From Halisarca cf. caerulea (lineage: Eukaryota; Porifera; Demospongiae; Chondrillida; Halisarcidae), in the NCBI GenBank assembly GCA_963170055.1, contig CAUJGJ010000003.1, positions 2,019,069 through 2,083,068 of the forward strand: DNA of 64,000 nucleotides. Reading direction: 5' to 3'. The notes below the pieces were generated by a model, which was given only the letters and a program-made list of their open reading frames with translations, was not told the origin of the DNA and did not search any database. Both the position numbers and the translations under genes were made by a program. How positions within the stretch are numbered: the first letter of the stretch is position 1; the number at the start of each line of letters is the position of its first letter. Positions 20,205 to 31,878 of the stretch are shown piece after piece.

Positions 20205-21325
20205 TAAAGAAGCAGCAATGCGAAACATCTCGGCTTTGTGCCCATCCCTGGCCACAGTAATCATCAACACCTACCGCAAGGATATCCCAATGTTCATTGA
20301 TAGTGAAACCCTATTTTTCAAAGTAGGAAAACACAAGGAGATCCCATGGCGATGGCAATGTATGCCATTGCCACCGCTCCCATGATTCAACAACTCCAAA
20401 AAACATTCATTTATCAGGTATGGTTTGCTGATGATTGCTCCACCACACCTACCTTCCCAAAACTAAAATCTTGGTGGGATCAACTTACTCATATTGGTCC
20501 AAACTTTCAAAATCAAAAATCATGGCTGATAGTGAAACAAGACAAATATGATCAGGCATGTTTCACCTTTGAAGGCATAGGCATCAAGATCAATACTGAT
20601 GGCCAACGATATTTTTGGGGTAGTTTGGGAACAGCCTCCTTTGCAGAAAGTTACACTCAATCTAAGATAGCCATATGGGAGAAGGAACTAACTAGTCTCT
20701 GCAACATAGCCATTTCTCAACCACAGGCTGCTTATGCAGCCTTCACTCATGGCCTAGTCCACAAATGGAGTTTCTTGTCATGTACCATCCCAAACATTGG
20801 ACATCTCTTTCAGCCACTGGAAACCATCATTCGAGACAAATTAATCCCAGCTCTAACCAGAAAGCATGCAGTAAGCGACGAAATCAGAAATCTCTTGACT
20901 CTTCCAGTACGATTGGGTGGACTCGGCATTGCAATTTCCGTCCAACAAGCCCAAAGCCACTACCAAACTTCCAAAAATATTACATCAACTATTTCATCAA
21001 TGCTAAAGGAGCAAGCCATGGCCATCCTCCAGAAATGAACGAAGCCATCACCACAGTCAAAAAGGAAGCTAAAGCTAAGAATAATGAGTAAGGAAACCAA
21101 AACAGTACAGGAATTGTCAGAAAAAGGAAGCCATGATTTGCAGTGTTCAATAGCTTTATCAAGGGAGAAAGGAGCTTCCAACTGGCTGACTGTGTTACCA
21201 CTCACAGAATATGGATTTGCTTTACACAAAGGCGACTTTCGTGACGCACTTTGTCTAAGATATGGATGGAGACCACATCTTCCCACCAATTGTTTGTGGC
21301 AAGTCCTTTTCTGTGGAACATGCAC
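20205..21325 (+). pseudogene. reverse transcriptase element, middle part, copy E (left of Harbinger)
   Basis: Begins at the RT palm (MRNISALCPSLATVIINTY, then TTQGDP with a frame break), carries QVWFADDCSTTPTF with the catalytic DD, the TYTQSKIAIWEKELTSLC region, AAYAAFTHGLVHKWSFLS, VRLGGLGIAIS and [19 protein letters not shown]. It ends within the Cys/His knuckle at [13 protein letters not shown], where the PIF/Harbinger element begins. The same element resumes at 24159. Frameshifts at about 20340 and 21035. Confidence 0.85.
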
Positions 21326-21529
21326 TGAGGCCTCGGTTACACTAATACGTTTAGCGCAGTATACGGATAGTTGACGTCTATGTTTTCGTTGTGTTTACAC
21401 AAAGCCGCCTGTGCGTTTACAGTAAATACCTGTGTAACCGTACCTAGTGTTTGTCACGCATCATTCACGTGCATTACGTAGCTGTATTGTCAACCGCGCG
21501 CGCGCTAGCTGTCAGAGATATCGAAGCCT

Positions 21530-22531
21530 TCAAGCCAGAAGAAGGAATTTCAGTGGACTGACGACGAAGCAGAGCTTTTGCTACACTCTACCCATCTTTA
21601 CAAAGTCAAAAAGTCGATGGAAAACATTGATTGGGAATCGGTCAAATCTAAGTATTCTCGACATAATGCGAAAGGAACTACCCGAGACCGCGGAAGAGGC
21701 TGCACTACTAACGAAGGAGTATTCCCACACAAAGGAAGAATTAACGAAGGCTATTCTAACAACTAAGCTGAAAAATATTTGCCTAAAATACAGAAAAGCC
21801 GTTGATTCAGGGCGAAGGAGTGGTCACGGCCGCGTAGTTCTCCTCTACTACGAGCTATGCGACAAAATCTGGGGTGGTAGTCCAGCTACCGAGCAAATTG
21901 AAGGCGGTCTGGAAACCTCTGATATAACAGATGTGGATCCTCCATCTAATTCACCACAATCCTTGTCATCTGCAACAAATACCAGTACTGAGCCTGATGA
22001 GAATGGGAGCGTACCTGGGACACCATGCACAGAACCAGATATCGCCGCCACTCCAACAGAATCTGATGACAGGCAAGTAGTACCTTCAAGCACTGTTAAT
22101 CAGAGAAGGGAACTGCCAGACAGTACACTGAAGGACTACAGGCCAAGATGAAGCGAAAGCTTCCTATGGATGCTCAGCTTGTTGGAGTAGCTAGAGAGGA
22201 GTTGGCATTAAAGAAGAAGCTAGTTGAGCAGATGGAAAGAACAGAGAAGCAGCATCATGACAACATATCACAACTGTTTTCCAGTATGGAAAAGATCAGT
22301 GGCTCCATTGCTGATGGCTTTTCTTTATTGAAGACTTTTTTGCTCCCGCTGCCAACCCATCACCAGCCACAAGTATACACACCTTACCCGTATACTGTAC
22401 TGCCACCTCCTGGTCCTGGATCTTATATGGATGGTGCTCAGCACTCCGGGCTCAACTCTCATGTACCAGAACCAGGTCCTATTCCCACAAACCAAATGCC
22501 ACCCAATAATAACAATAATTGCTCCTCTTAG
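21530..22531 (+). pseudogene. Harbinger Myb/SANT-like DNA-binding protein, frameshifted
   Basis: The first segment (about 21530-21665) encodes EFQWTDDEAELLLHSTHLYK and NIDWESVKSKYS, the start of a Myb/SANT-like domain. A frame change leads into AEEAALLTKEYSHTKEELTK and LLYYELCDKIWGGSPATEQI (to about 22145), then a Ser/Thr/Pro-rich linker. A second change returns to the first frame for a coiled-coil-like C-terminus (ELALKKKLVEQMERTEKQHH) and a Pro/Asn-rich tail ending at 22531. In PIF/Harbinger elements this accessory protein brings the transposase to the ends and the nucleus. Two compensating frameshifts make it non-functional as read. Confidence 0.8.
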
Positions 22532-22644
22532 ACGTAAACATAATTATAATGCAATTAAGTACTTTACAGTTTTGTTTGTAATGTTTTACTATTCTAGTTG
22601 ATGTTACAATGTATACTCCTAAATGAACTTCAATTTCAGCTGTG

Positions 22645-23983
22645 TTATGGGTCAAAGTACTTTGTCAAGGTTCTCCTGACTTTCTTTCCCTCCGTTTCCC
22701 TTGATGTCGTCACTGATTGGAAATCCCTTTCGTATGCAATTGCAGATTGCACCTTTTCTTCATTCACAGATTCCCCATTCATTTCGCAATAGTTGTGCAG
22801 GACGAAGCAGGCATAAACTACGAATGGCAAGTCATCAATATTTATGTCCATTGCACGCCTGCATGAGAGCGCTGAACCTTGCTTTCAAGCGTCCAAATGC
22901 ACACTCGATAACATTCCTGGCACTACATAGCTTATATCCAAAATATTGCTCCTGTACAGTTGAACCTCCATTTGTGTATTCTTTCATTAAATACGGCATC
23001 AGAGGATATGCTGGATCTCCCAACAAATACACTGGGATAGGGTCATTGTCTTCCAGTACACTTCTCCTACAGGCAGGAATCTTTTCCTGCTGCAAGAGTT
23101 GGCTCAATCTTGAATTAGCAAATATTCGAGCGTTGTGAACACTACCAGGCCATTTTACCACAACGTCCATAAAACAATGTCGAAAATCGCAACAAGCTTG
23201 CACATTCAAAGAAAAACGACCCTTCCTGTTAATATAATCTGTGGCGTTGATCGGAGGCTGCTTGATTTCTATATGCGTGCCGTCTATGGCACCCAAACAT
23301 TGCGGCACAGAATAAAGTCTGTAAAAGTTGCTCACTTTTTCAAGCACCGCATCCTCAGTCATTGGAAGCTTAATATAAATGGGACTCATGTGAAATGCAA
23401 TTGCACGTGTAACTCTTCTTAAAGCAATTGACACATACGCTCTGGAAAGACCAAAGGCATTGGCAGTTTTTCGTATGCGACCTTCATCAGACAGATAATA
23501 TAGAGTAAGTGCCACTTGCCTTTCCACATCGATAGGAGAATGCATGGAAGTTGTCTGTTTTCGGATATATGGAGACAGTTCATCGCACAGCTTATAGAAA
23601 TTCTCCTTACGCATTCTGAAGTTTGCTTTCCATGCCTCATCCACGACAGTGCCATTTACAAAGTTGGCCCACCATTCCTGCGATCGCCCGGGATTTATCC
23701 AGTACCTCCTCTTCCTCCGAGTCCGTTTCGTAAGTACTTTGCTGCTCGTTCTGGCTGGTTGGGCCAACGTTTCCATCGCTCTCGTCAAAAGTACTCTTCG
23801 CTGATGATACAGCATGTAATTAAACACAAACAAAAGACCAGTAAACTGGTATAAGGCCATCAATTGGATCAATATCGTCACAATTGCAAGTACCGCCACT
23901 TTCTTCTCCATCGTTACGTCAAGCTTCAAGTATATCGCGCCTTTGCAGTCACATGACACACACGAGAACAATACACGTTTCAC
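22645..23983 (-). pseudogene. PIF/Harbinger DDE transposase, one late frameshift
   Basis: The main frame (23983-22835) gives a 382-residue DDE_4-type transposase. It has an N-terminal hydrophobic segment after [20 protein letters not shown], a basic stretch, the helical [20 protein letters not shown] region, [16 protein letters not shown] (first Asp), [46 protein letters not shown] and [17 protein letters not shown] (Glu). The stretch usually WPG..HD reads HN here. After a frameshift at about 22840 the C-terminus continues in another frame (DDLPFVVYACFVLHNYCE) to 22645. The start may be the MEKK methionine near 23912 rather than the first ATG. Confidence 0.9.
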
Positions 23984-24158
23984 CCGTTTACACTGTCGTC
24001 AGTATACAGCGATTCGGAACTTACATGCTTTGAAAGGTGGCTTCGGAACGATGTGTATTACGTAATCGTTTACGGCGAATTCTTATAAACGGAGCCCCCA
24101 AACGACTTGATTCTAACACGTTTTACAGGCTAAACGTACACGTGTAAACGAGGCCTGA

Positions 24159-24740
24159 GTTGCAACTGTGGTGGACTCACAATTAAGAGACGATGAAATC
24201 AGGTATCTCACTGCAGAACTATTAGATGAAGTTTGATTGGTGTGGGTATTGAACCAACACTCTAACCACTCTCATATGAGCATCTACGGCTGGAATCCTC
24301 AAATTGTAAAGATGGTGCCAGGCTTGATGTTGTAGCTGTTGACTTCTGGGGCACGAAGCAACGTGCATTTTTTGACATAAGGGTTTTTAACCCGTTCACA
24401 CCAAGTTTTGTCAGCACTCCAGTTGCCTCACTCTACCATCAAAAAGAGCAAGAGAAACGTAGAGCATACGATGAACGGGTGAGAGAAGTGGTGCATGGCT
24501 CATTTACTCCCCTTGTTTTCTCCACATCAAGTGGACTGGGATCAACTGCTGAAGTAATCTACAAGAGGATTGCATCCATGATAGCAACAAAGCAGAAGCA
24601 CTATTCCACGACCATCAACTACATTCAGTGTAAATTGACATTCTATCTGCTCAGCCAACTTTAGACATTCTGACCATTCCTCTTGAATTCACTGTGACAG
24701 CAGCAGCAGACTGGTCCTCTGACAGAAGCAGGGGTGAAAA
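24159..24740 (+). pseudogene. reverse transcriptase element, C-terminal part, copy E (right of Harbinger)
   Basis: Continues the copy cut at 21325: SCNCGGLTIKRRXEIRYLTA-like knuckle and linker near 24165-24230, then TKQRAFFDIRVFNPFTPSF, EQEKRRAYDERVREVVHGSF and TPLVFSTSSGLGSTAEVIYK. Several stops and frame changes. The same domain order as 7014-7530. Confidence 0.8.
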
Positions 24741-26360
24741 TTAACACTCGCCTGCCAGCCCAAGGCGGGTAGATTCTACCACAGAGTAAAACTTACAAAG
24801 ATGGGTGCCCGTGTGGCCAGTATGACTACCCTTCCAACGTGGCTGCTCTAAGTTTTCCAGACATAGCTTTGATAAGAATTCAAGTACAGTTACTTAAGTG
24901 GCAATGAAGGAAGCTTAAGATAAGTATCCTTCAAAAGTAAGACTGTAATCAATTTTATTAAAGTAGTTTTTGAATACGTCCAGATAAATTCTATTTTTGT
25001 ATAAGAGAAGCCTTGGGCACTTAGCAGGCTTCTGCACTCATGATGTCATAGGTCTTTTGGTGAGTAAATGTACAATGACGAAGGGGCCCCAGACCTCGCT
25101 GAATATTAGTGTCATCTTCAGCAAGTTATTGAGTTTTACTTCTAGTGCCAGGGAACACGAGGGTCTTGACTACAAAAGTAACAAATAAAACTAAATATCA
25201 TTTAATTATTAGTAAGGTGAAGGAGGGTAATTTGGAACAGTCAGGCCAAAAGCAGTGTCAGCCACAAGTAACATCCAATATTTCTCATCTGTATTGTCTC
25301 CATGAAGGGGGAGTTCAGCAGTAGCAAGGATAGGCTGGGCAACTTAACCACAACAAAAATTACAGGCCCTGTTTCAAATCACTCCCTTTACCTTACCCAA
25401 AATTTTTCGTACGTACCGTCATTCACACAATACCCAGGAGGTTTAAAGAGGGTATTTTGTCCCCCACCCAGCCTCCTTCCTCACTTCTATTCCTGTAACA
25501 CACATGCACAATTGCAACAGACTAATCTATGTATGTGTGGTGGATTTGTATTGCTCTTGTTGTATATTGTTGCACGATGTGTATACTCCATGTCCGTATT
25601 ACGTACTTCTAATTATTATTTCCTGTATTTACTCTTTCACACATTAACACACATGTGCACAACTATTAGCCACGTGGTTGTTCATTCATTCAGTGATTGA
25701 CACAGTGACCATCTCGCTGTCACGCTCGACACTTCTACATATGTCTTCAGTCTGTCTTCAGAAACTGCTTAAGTGGCACAAAGGAGCCTCAAGGAAACTG
25801 TTTAAGCCCCACCCCCTACATCACTATGCCCATCTCCTTTTTGTACTATGCCTACATTGATTTGTAGGCAAAGCATAATAATCAAATGAAAATAACGGAA
25901 GCGTGCATGGTAAGAATATTAACATAGAGTGGTGTATCAGGGTAATACTGTATGATACTGAAGACTCAAAGACCAGTCTTAGCAAACATTCCAAATAAGC
26001 CTGAGATTGAAGTATAGATCAGCTATTGCTGAAATCTTGTACAAATTTTTCTGAATATACCTAATGGTTATCTTAAATCCCCTTTGCAGACATTCACATC
26101 ACACAATGAACCCTTGCAGACATGAATACATTAGTTACTAACGAGTACTAAGTAGGATATTAATGGCTATATCAACTGGGCTAGTAAATGAATACTTGAG
26201 CTGGTATCATTTGGGTGTCACTAGCCCAGCTGGCTAGTAAAGGAAAAAGTTAATTTACAGCCCTGTTTCTGTAATCTCTTGTGGACCAAACACATCAAGT
26301 CAATATTTCAATCATGCAGCTTAATAGTCCCTATATCTAATAAAAAGGTATTCATCGGTT
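24741..26360. other. non-coding, one dispersed repeat
   Basis: About 25215-25300 is an inverted copy of 14610-14710. The other open frames (25302-25860) have no recognisable domain. Otherwise nothing seen. Confidence 0.45.
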
Positions 26361-26369
26361 AGTACAACT

Positions 26370-26600
26370 GTCCAGTTAGATCGAAATTAACTTACTGCTC
26401 CCAGTTCTGGAGACCATGTACTATAGTCGACATCACCTCCATGGAGCACATTCAGCGAAGAGCCACTAAGTTTATCACATCCAGCCACGATTTCGACTAC
26501 AAGAGGAGATTAGCTACCCTGCAGATCCTGCCATTGTTGTATTAGCTTGAATTACAAGACATACTCTTCATGGTCAAATGCCTGCAGAGTTCATCCCATA
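26370..26600 (+). pseudogene. LINE (CR1/L2-like) reverse transcriptase C-terminal fragment
   Basis: Encodes LTYCSQFWRPCTIVDITSME and HIQRRATKFITSSHDFDYKR then LATLQILPLLY, a stop, and LELQDILFMVKCLQSSS. This is the conserved segment after the RT domain of CR1/L2/Jockey-type LINEs (YCSQVWRP...ERVQRRATKFI). 5'-truncated and interrupted by one stop. It is a different family from the elements at 7014-9890. Confidence 0.75.
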
Positions 26601-26879
26601 TCATTATTAGATTAATTATATATCCAGGGCCGTGGCACCCACTCCGGCAGGTCCAGCCATGGCCGGACCGGTTTTTGGCTAAGCACTTAAAAATTGGAAA
26701 AAGAAGAGCTGGCATTTTACACATTTTGCATAGAATGGGGTATACATAGAAATACTGACCACACCAATATTCATTTACATCGGGTTTCCCTTTAGGAACC
26801 TGTTTAACAGAGATACGTATCTCACAAAACGAGCCGAAAAATCCTAACGTCAGCGAAGCGCGACTAAAGAAGCTGTTTC

Positions 26880-27138
26880 AATGTTGTACGCATGCAAGAA
26901 AAATGGCTTTTTGATTTTCCTGTAAAAAGCGTACGATTCGTTGAAAACTGTTTATCAGCTACCAATTTCCCTAATATTGGTAAAACAGCTTATGAATCTA
27001 AAGATTGTAGTTTTCCTATGCAGGAATTTGGTAAAACTAAACCTGTTCAGAGATCTCAATTCTGTGGTTTTCTAATAGTGTGTTTTGGCTGTATTGTGAT
27101 AGTACTCGTGGGCTATATGTGTGTGTATTATATATATA
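26880..27138. other. nothing recognised
   Basis: Interior of the CAGGGCCGT element left of the HIRAN transposon. A short open frame at 26892-27155 has no recognisable domain. Confidence 0.35.
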
Positions 27139-27729
27139 CAGTGCTCCAACCCTAAAGGTTCCATTCTTAATAGTATAGGAAAATGGCTTGTTCAGCTACA
27201 GGCTGGCTTGAAACATGCGATATTACCCTTCTTTGGGTTTATGGGTATTAATTTTATGAATGATGGGCGTGGCATGAGGTCACGTGATACTGTCTGTGAA
27301 TTAATTAGCCATAATTAAAATCCTGTTTTTAGATCTTATTTGTGTAAGAAATTGTAGATAAGACCCCAAATTCCCAAAAAAGCATTATCTGAACATCTTA
27401 CAACTTCTGCCTGGTCCACATTCTCACATAAACCTCTGGGGGGTAGTTACTAGCAAAAATGTTAAATATTTGCACCAAAAGTGTTTAGATGGGATTTCAC
27501 GATTGCTTGCGAGTTAAGAGCCCCAACGACGTAAGCGAGTACTCGAATAGTTGTGCAATCATTAAATAGTATTCATTGGTTTACCATTATAACTGCTATC
27601 ATAGTACGCTAACGATTAGGCAATGCCAAGAAAAAATTGCGCTTGCGGTAACAATTGTTCACGTCACGTCACATGAAGTCACGTGTTGAATAGCACGTGC
27701 ATATTATTTCGCACCTTGTCGGCGAAGAA

Positions 27730-28560
27730 ATGGATTCTGTCGTGTTGGCTTCTTTTACAACTTGTGCTAAAGGTATCAAGTTTTACGATGTTTCGCTGCG
27801 GTCTTTAGTTCCAGGGATCAGTGTAATTCTCCGGAGACAGCCAAGTCGTTTTGATGCTAACGCTGTCGGTCTTATACTGCCATTAAGAGGATTCGCTTTC
27901 TTAGGACACCTGGACAAACAAGCAGCACATTTTGTAACAAAAGTGTTATCAAGTCCGAGATGGGAGACGAAAGCGTGAGTTATTCCTATCCAAATTTATT
28001 AGAAAACTTTTTGTGCACTTGTGAGATTTTGTTGCAGGTCCGTGTCTTCGCGGGAATATGCCTTGGGTGGACGTAGGCAGTGGGGTCAGCGAGTATGCGA
28101 CCTCAGCATCAGAGTAGAAGGTCCATCTTCCTCCTTGTGTCTACTGCGAAGAATTCTAGAACCAGCTGTTCATGTTTTACGGGATTTAGAGGTATGAAAT
28201 AGCTGTTGTTAGAAGTTTCACTTCACGGGTAACTGGTTGTGTGTTACATTCCTACAGTTCTGGCAAACACCAGAGAGTAGCAGTGACTCAGATGTGAGCA
28301 GCACAGCTAGCACAGTGACTATAGAGGACCAAACACCACGTCCTCCAGATGATGTACGTGTGCTGGTCAGGTCTACGCCAGGGAACAATGTGGAGGCGCT
28401 CTCAGACACTGAAACATTGTCAGACAGCAGCACAGAGACACTGTTGAGTAGGAGCACGGGGACACTGTCGGACAGCAGCACAGCGACACTGTCAGACAGC
28501 AGCACGGAAACACTGTCTGACAGCAGCACAGAGACACTTTCAGGCAACGAGACATGTTAA
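27730..28560 (+). CDS. three-exon HIRAN-domain protein, transposon cargo
   Basis: Exons 27730-27974, 28038-28191 and 28258-28560, with GT-AG introns of 63 and 66 bases. Exon 1 encodes the HIRAN core: KGIKFYDVSLRSLVPG, RRQPSRFDANAVGLILP and FAFLGHLDKQAAHFV, matching the family's R-x-P-x-N/D-x-x-D-A-N/A-A-V and LGHL elements. Exon 2 finishes the fold (RVCDLSIRVEG) and adds a helical stretch ending VLRDLE. Exon 3 is a Ser/Thr-rich tail with at least five copies of an 8-residue unit (TETLSDSS), encoded by 24-base tandem repeats. An upstream ATG at 27697 is in frame; 27730 places MDSVVLASF like the MAVFQF start of the gene at 162. All splice junctions keep frame. The HIRAN fold is clear; cellular role unknown. 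Confidence 0.75.
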
Positions 28561-28671
28561 TTGTAAGTAAATGTACATTTTCATTGATATACACGTCTGT
28601 GAGATTGGTATGTTTTCACAACACAGTCAATGTCAAAAGCACAATGTCCCTCCCTATACCCCTTTTCGTAA

Positions 28672-30363
28672 TCATAAACAGTCAAAAAAAAATTTCTTGA
28701 TTAGACTTGCATCCACCGAGTTAAGTGACTCAGGCACTAACTTTCGCAGTCGCACTATAGTTCCATTGGTGTACTTAAGTACCTTCTTTTTGGCATCACA
28801 CCATGCCCTCTCTATAGGGTTTAATTCACAGTGGAATTTTGGTATAAAAATACATTTGTGACCTTTCTCTTCCACCAATTTCTGCACTATAGGTTTCTCA
28901 TTCAGAAAATCCTGATGTGATGCCAACTCCTCCCGCATCTGTTTTGCAGTCCAGCCACTTGTATCAATGCCACGTTCTTTAAGAACAATTTTCATTCCCT
29001 TTGGTTGACCATCTGGGAGGATGAGGCTCTGTATTTCTCCTTGCCAAATAGTATCTCTCATCTTCATCTGTTTTCCACCTGGACCCACATTCATTGAATT
29101 GACGTTCAGTGCATCACTTGATAATTTCCTGTGTGAGGGGGTATTGTCAAATAGAAAGATGGCTTGGACACCAGGATACTTTGCCTCAAAGATGTCAATG
29201 GCTTTCTCCACTTGTACCACAAATTGTTCATTGGTGAAATATCCATCTTTTTGATGCTCCAACATTTTTCTAGCTTCCATTGCATCAATTTTCAGATAGC
29301 CATTGACCTCATCGATGAAATCCGACACCATGATGGCTTGTCCTATTGATTTCTGCCGTAAAACTGTGTTTGTGCCATCGTTCCAATAGGATGACTGCTG
29401 TGCATTAGCATAAAAGGTGCTTTCATCGTGGTAGACACGGATTGTCGGGCGCTCTTCCTCATTCAAGACATTTTGGCAGCCGTAACGTCTTTGATCAACA
29501 TCATCAAGAATGTCCAAGTTATTCATTCCTGGCAGACACAACATCGTCTCGCTCATGGCCATCAAAATAGACTCCTTTCCCTGTGCTCTTTTGTTTGAAT
29601 CCTAACTTTAGGAGCCATTGCTGAGCTGTCTCTTCATGTACCTCATGACCCCAAGTATGTGCCACCCAATCTGCAAAGGACTTGCAGGTCATATTTGGTG
29701 ACCCTTTTTTGTTGGCATTCAACTGTACGTACTCTCGTGCCTCATTTTGAAACTCGACACATGCAAACAATGACACAGTTTTGACGTGGTTTCCTCGTAA
29801 GCTAGACATCAAATCCTGAAGTACATCCCCATCTATTGGGCATGACTGGCTAACTTCCAGGAATTCTGTTGTCCAGTTTCGTACAGTTCTGGAACTTACA
29901 CCTGTGATTTCAGCACTCAAATCTGCTGCTTGGAGGATTCCCATGCCAGTCTTGTGTGCTTGTATAAATGTATGTATTGCCAAAGCCTTTCTTGTTTCAG
30001 TTGTCAACCTCCTTTCAACAAACACTGCTAGGGTCTCAGTAGTTCCACTGTTTGTTTTTTTCAGTAGCGTGTTAAGTGTTGGGTTGGTTGGCTCACTGTG
30101 GCTTGTATTTTTCTTTATAATTCTCTGATTTTGACAGCTTTCTGAGGGTTACCTCTAGGCTGTTTTGTTGCAAAGGATGCAGTACTTTCAGAGAGCTTCA
30201 CATTTGCTTGCACAGATGATTCTCTCTTTGCAGGTAGCTGTCCTGTGATCTGGACTTCGGACAGGACCGCATGAATACCCCTCTTCCGTCGTTTGGTGTT
30301 TAAAAACACCGTTTTTTGGTGTTCAGAAACACCGTTGTTCAAAAAATTGCTAGCATTCTCCAT
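28672..30363 (-). pseudogene. DDE transposase (Tc1/mariner-group-like), frameshifted
   Basis: Three frames on the minus strand. 30363-30115 gives a basic leader (NTKRRKRGIHAVLSEVQITG). 30090-29519 gives an HTH-containing region (GILQAADLSAEITGVSSRTV then RNWTTEFLEV) ending GVYFDGHERDDVV. 29565-28672 gives the catalytic part: IRVYHDESTFYANAQ (first Asp), AIFLFDNTPSHRKLSSDALN (second Asp), MNVGPGGKQMKMRDT, QPKGMKIVLKERGI, and CIFIPKFHCELNPIERAWCD (Glu). The 29519/29565 junction needs a one-base change; the leader junction could be an intron or a frameshift. Similar proteins with HDESTF, FDN.SNH and FHCELN motifs are widespread in fungi and invertebrates as DDE superfamily endonucleases. Confidence 0.8.
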
Positions 30364-31239
30364 CGCTGTATTCTCCCGTACAATCCATCGAAACTCCCGC
30401 TTCCAAAATATTATTGGTCACATGCTGACATGTGATCACGAACGTCATTCATTACAAATAACTGATTTCGCCTATTCTTCAGTATGCGATTTTCGAGAAA
30501 ACTCGCGAAGAGTAATCGAAGGCTCGTATTCATCAGCGAAGACCGGTTTTATAGAATTGAGCTCATTTGTAGGAGAAAGAGGAAGTTTGAAACGATCTAT
30601 ATGTTGTTTCCCGAAGGTGGAACCTTTAGGATTGGAGCACTGTATATATATTATGCATAGATATGGCCGGACTGGTTTTCAGATGCTTCCTACGGCCCTG
30701 AATATCACATTAATTAATATTAGATTATATTACATATCACTTATCGTTTATTATTAGAAGTGAGTTGGCCTTTTGTCAAGCTTTTAGTGCTCTACATTAA
30801 AGTTGAATTTTAGCTATCCAAGATTATAGGGGGACGCAGTACCCCCCTATATATATATATATAGTAGGCATCACAAAAAGCTTTACGTATTGTAAATACA
30901 GTACGGCAGAATAACGAATTTATAACGCCGTTATTACAGAGCAATAACAGATCGTCGATTGAGAACTACAGCTCAGGGTACAAGTCAGCTACAGACGAAC
31001 TACAGATAAACTACGAGAATTGTAACAAACGAACTACGATTGTAGTACAAAATGGTAGGAACAATAAACTACAGCCGTTCAATCCTTAAGCCTGGCTCAC
31101 AATATTGCGCTTCCATGTGCAGTTATGATAGCAGCTGGTCCGTTCGCGTCTATCGCTCTACATCGATTTTTTTCTTAAAGTTTCAAAGCGCCTTTCAACG
31201 ACAGTTTACTACGATGACGGCAAGAACTGTATAAAATAC

Positions 31240-31275
31240 AATTCTCTGCTGCTTGTACTCCGAATAAACCATTTC
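31240..31275 (-). pseudogene. Tc1/mariner transposase, first codons only
   Basis: Encodes MVYSEYKQQRIV, matching the start of the transposase remnant at 17614. The following sequence (leftward to 31080) is degraded (for example FKKKIDVER) and no longer shows the HTH clearly. Confidence 0.6.
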
Positions 31276-31878
31276 TGCAGTACATTCGCTCAGAACAAAT
31301 TAATGTGCATATCCGTTGAACGACCTCTTTGTGTAGGTGTGTAGGTGTATGCGCACGGTGTACGCTCTTCTCTTCTGATGTGGCTGAAAGCGTTTATCTT
31401 GTATCGGTTTACGCTAGGATCGAATTACACGAGATAGAATTACAAATTTAGTACAAACGAATAGCAATTTGTAACTACAGAGGTAATACAGTCAAACCTC
31501 GTTAACAAGTACACCACGGGACATTGGAAATATGTACTTGTTATCAAGAGTACTTGTTAAACATAAGCCAATGTAATCAGTATAGTATGCCATGACATAT
31601 CATGTATTATAATATCTAGCAGTATATCCTAACAAAATCTATGTAGAGGTTCCATGGGTACATTATGCACCCAGGGTTCTATCCAGTGGGGGGGGGGGGG
31701 AAGCTTCCACCCCAAACTCCCTAGCTTCCACCCCAAAGAATTCCAACTGCAATACAAATTACTATGGATTAGGCCCTACTTGAGTGTCAAAATTTACCTT
31801 GAATGATCTAAAATGGCCTCAAATACAACCTAGTATAACCTAAAAACTCAAATTTTTCCTAGGGAGGCATTGGAAGTA

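Larger units (their letters stand above)
21329..24155. mobile_element. complete PIF/Harbinger transposon with TGA target duplication
   Basis: Inverted ends GGCCTCGGTTACACTAATAC (left) and GGCCTCGTTTACACGTGTAC (right, complemented), both leading into ACGTTTAGC. TGA precedes the left end (21326-21328) and follows the right end (24156-24158), the 3-bp duplication expected of Harbinger. The 2.8-kb element carries the two convergent genes typical of the superfamily and is inserted in reverse-transcriptase copy E. Confidence 0.93.
27139..30642. mobile_element. 3.5-kb DDE transposon carrying a HIRAN gene, both ends present
   Basis: Ends CAGTGCTCCAACCCTAAAGG (left) and CAGTGCTCCAATCCTAAAGG (right, complemented), 25 paired bases with one mismatch through TTCCA, flanked by TA on both sides (27137-27138, 30643-30644). 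The TA target fits the Tc1/mariner/pogo group. Between the ends are exactly two genes, converging: a three-exon HIRAN gene on + and a disrupted DDE transposase on -. Confidence 0.9.
26629..30702. mobile_element. host element with CAGGGCCGTRG ends, split by the HIRAN transposon
   Basis: Left CAGGGCCGTGGCACC begins at about 26629; right, complemented, CAGGGCCGTAGGAAGC ends at about 30702. Both continue to GGCCGGACYGGTTTT-type sequence. The 27139-30642 transposon sits between. CAGGG-type ends fit hAT-like MITEs, but no clear 8-bp duplication was found, so the superfamily is uncertain. Confidence 0.5.
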
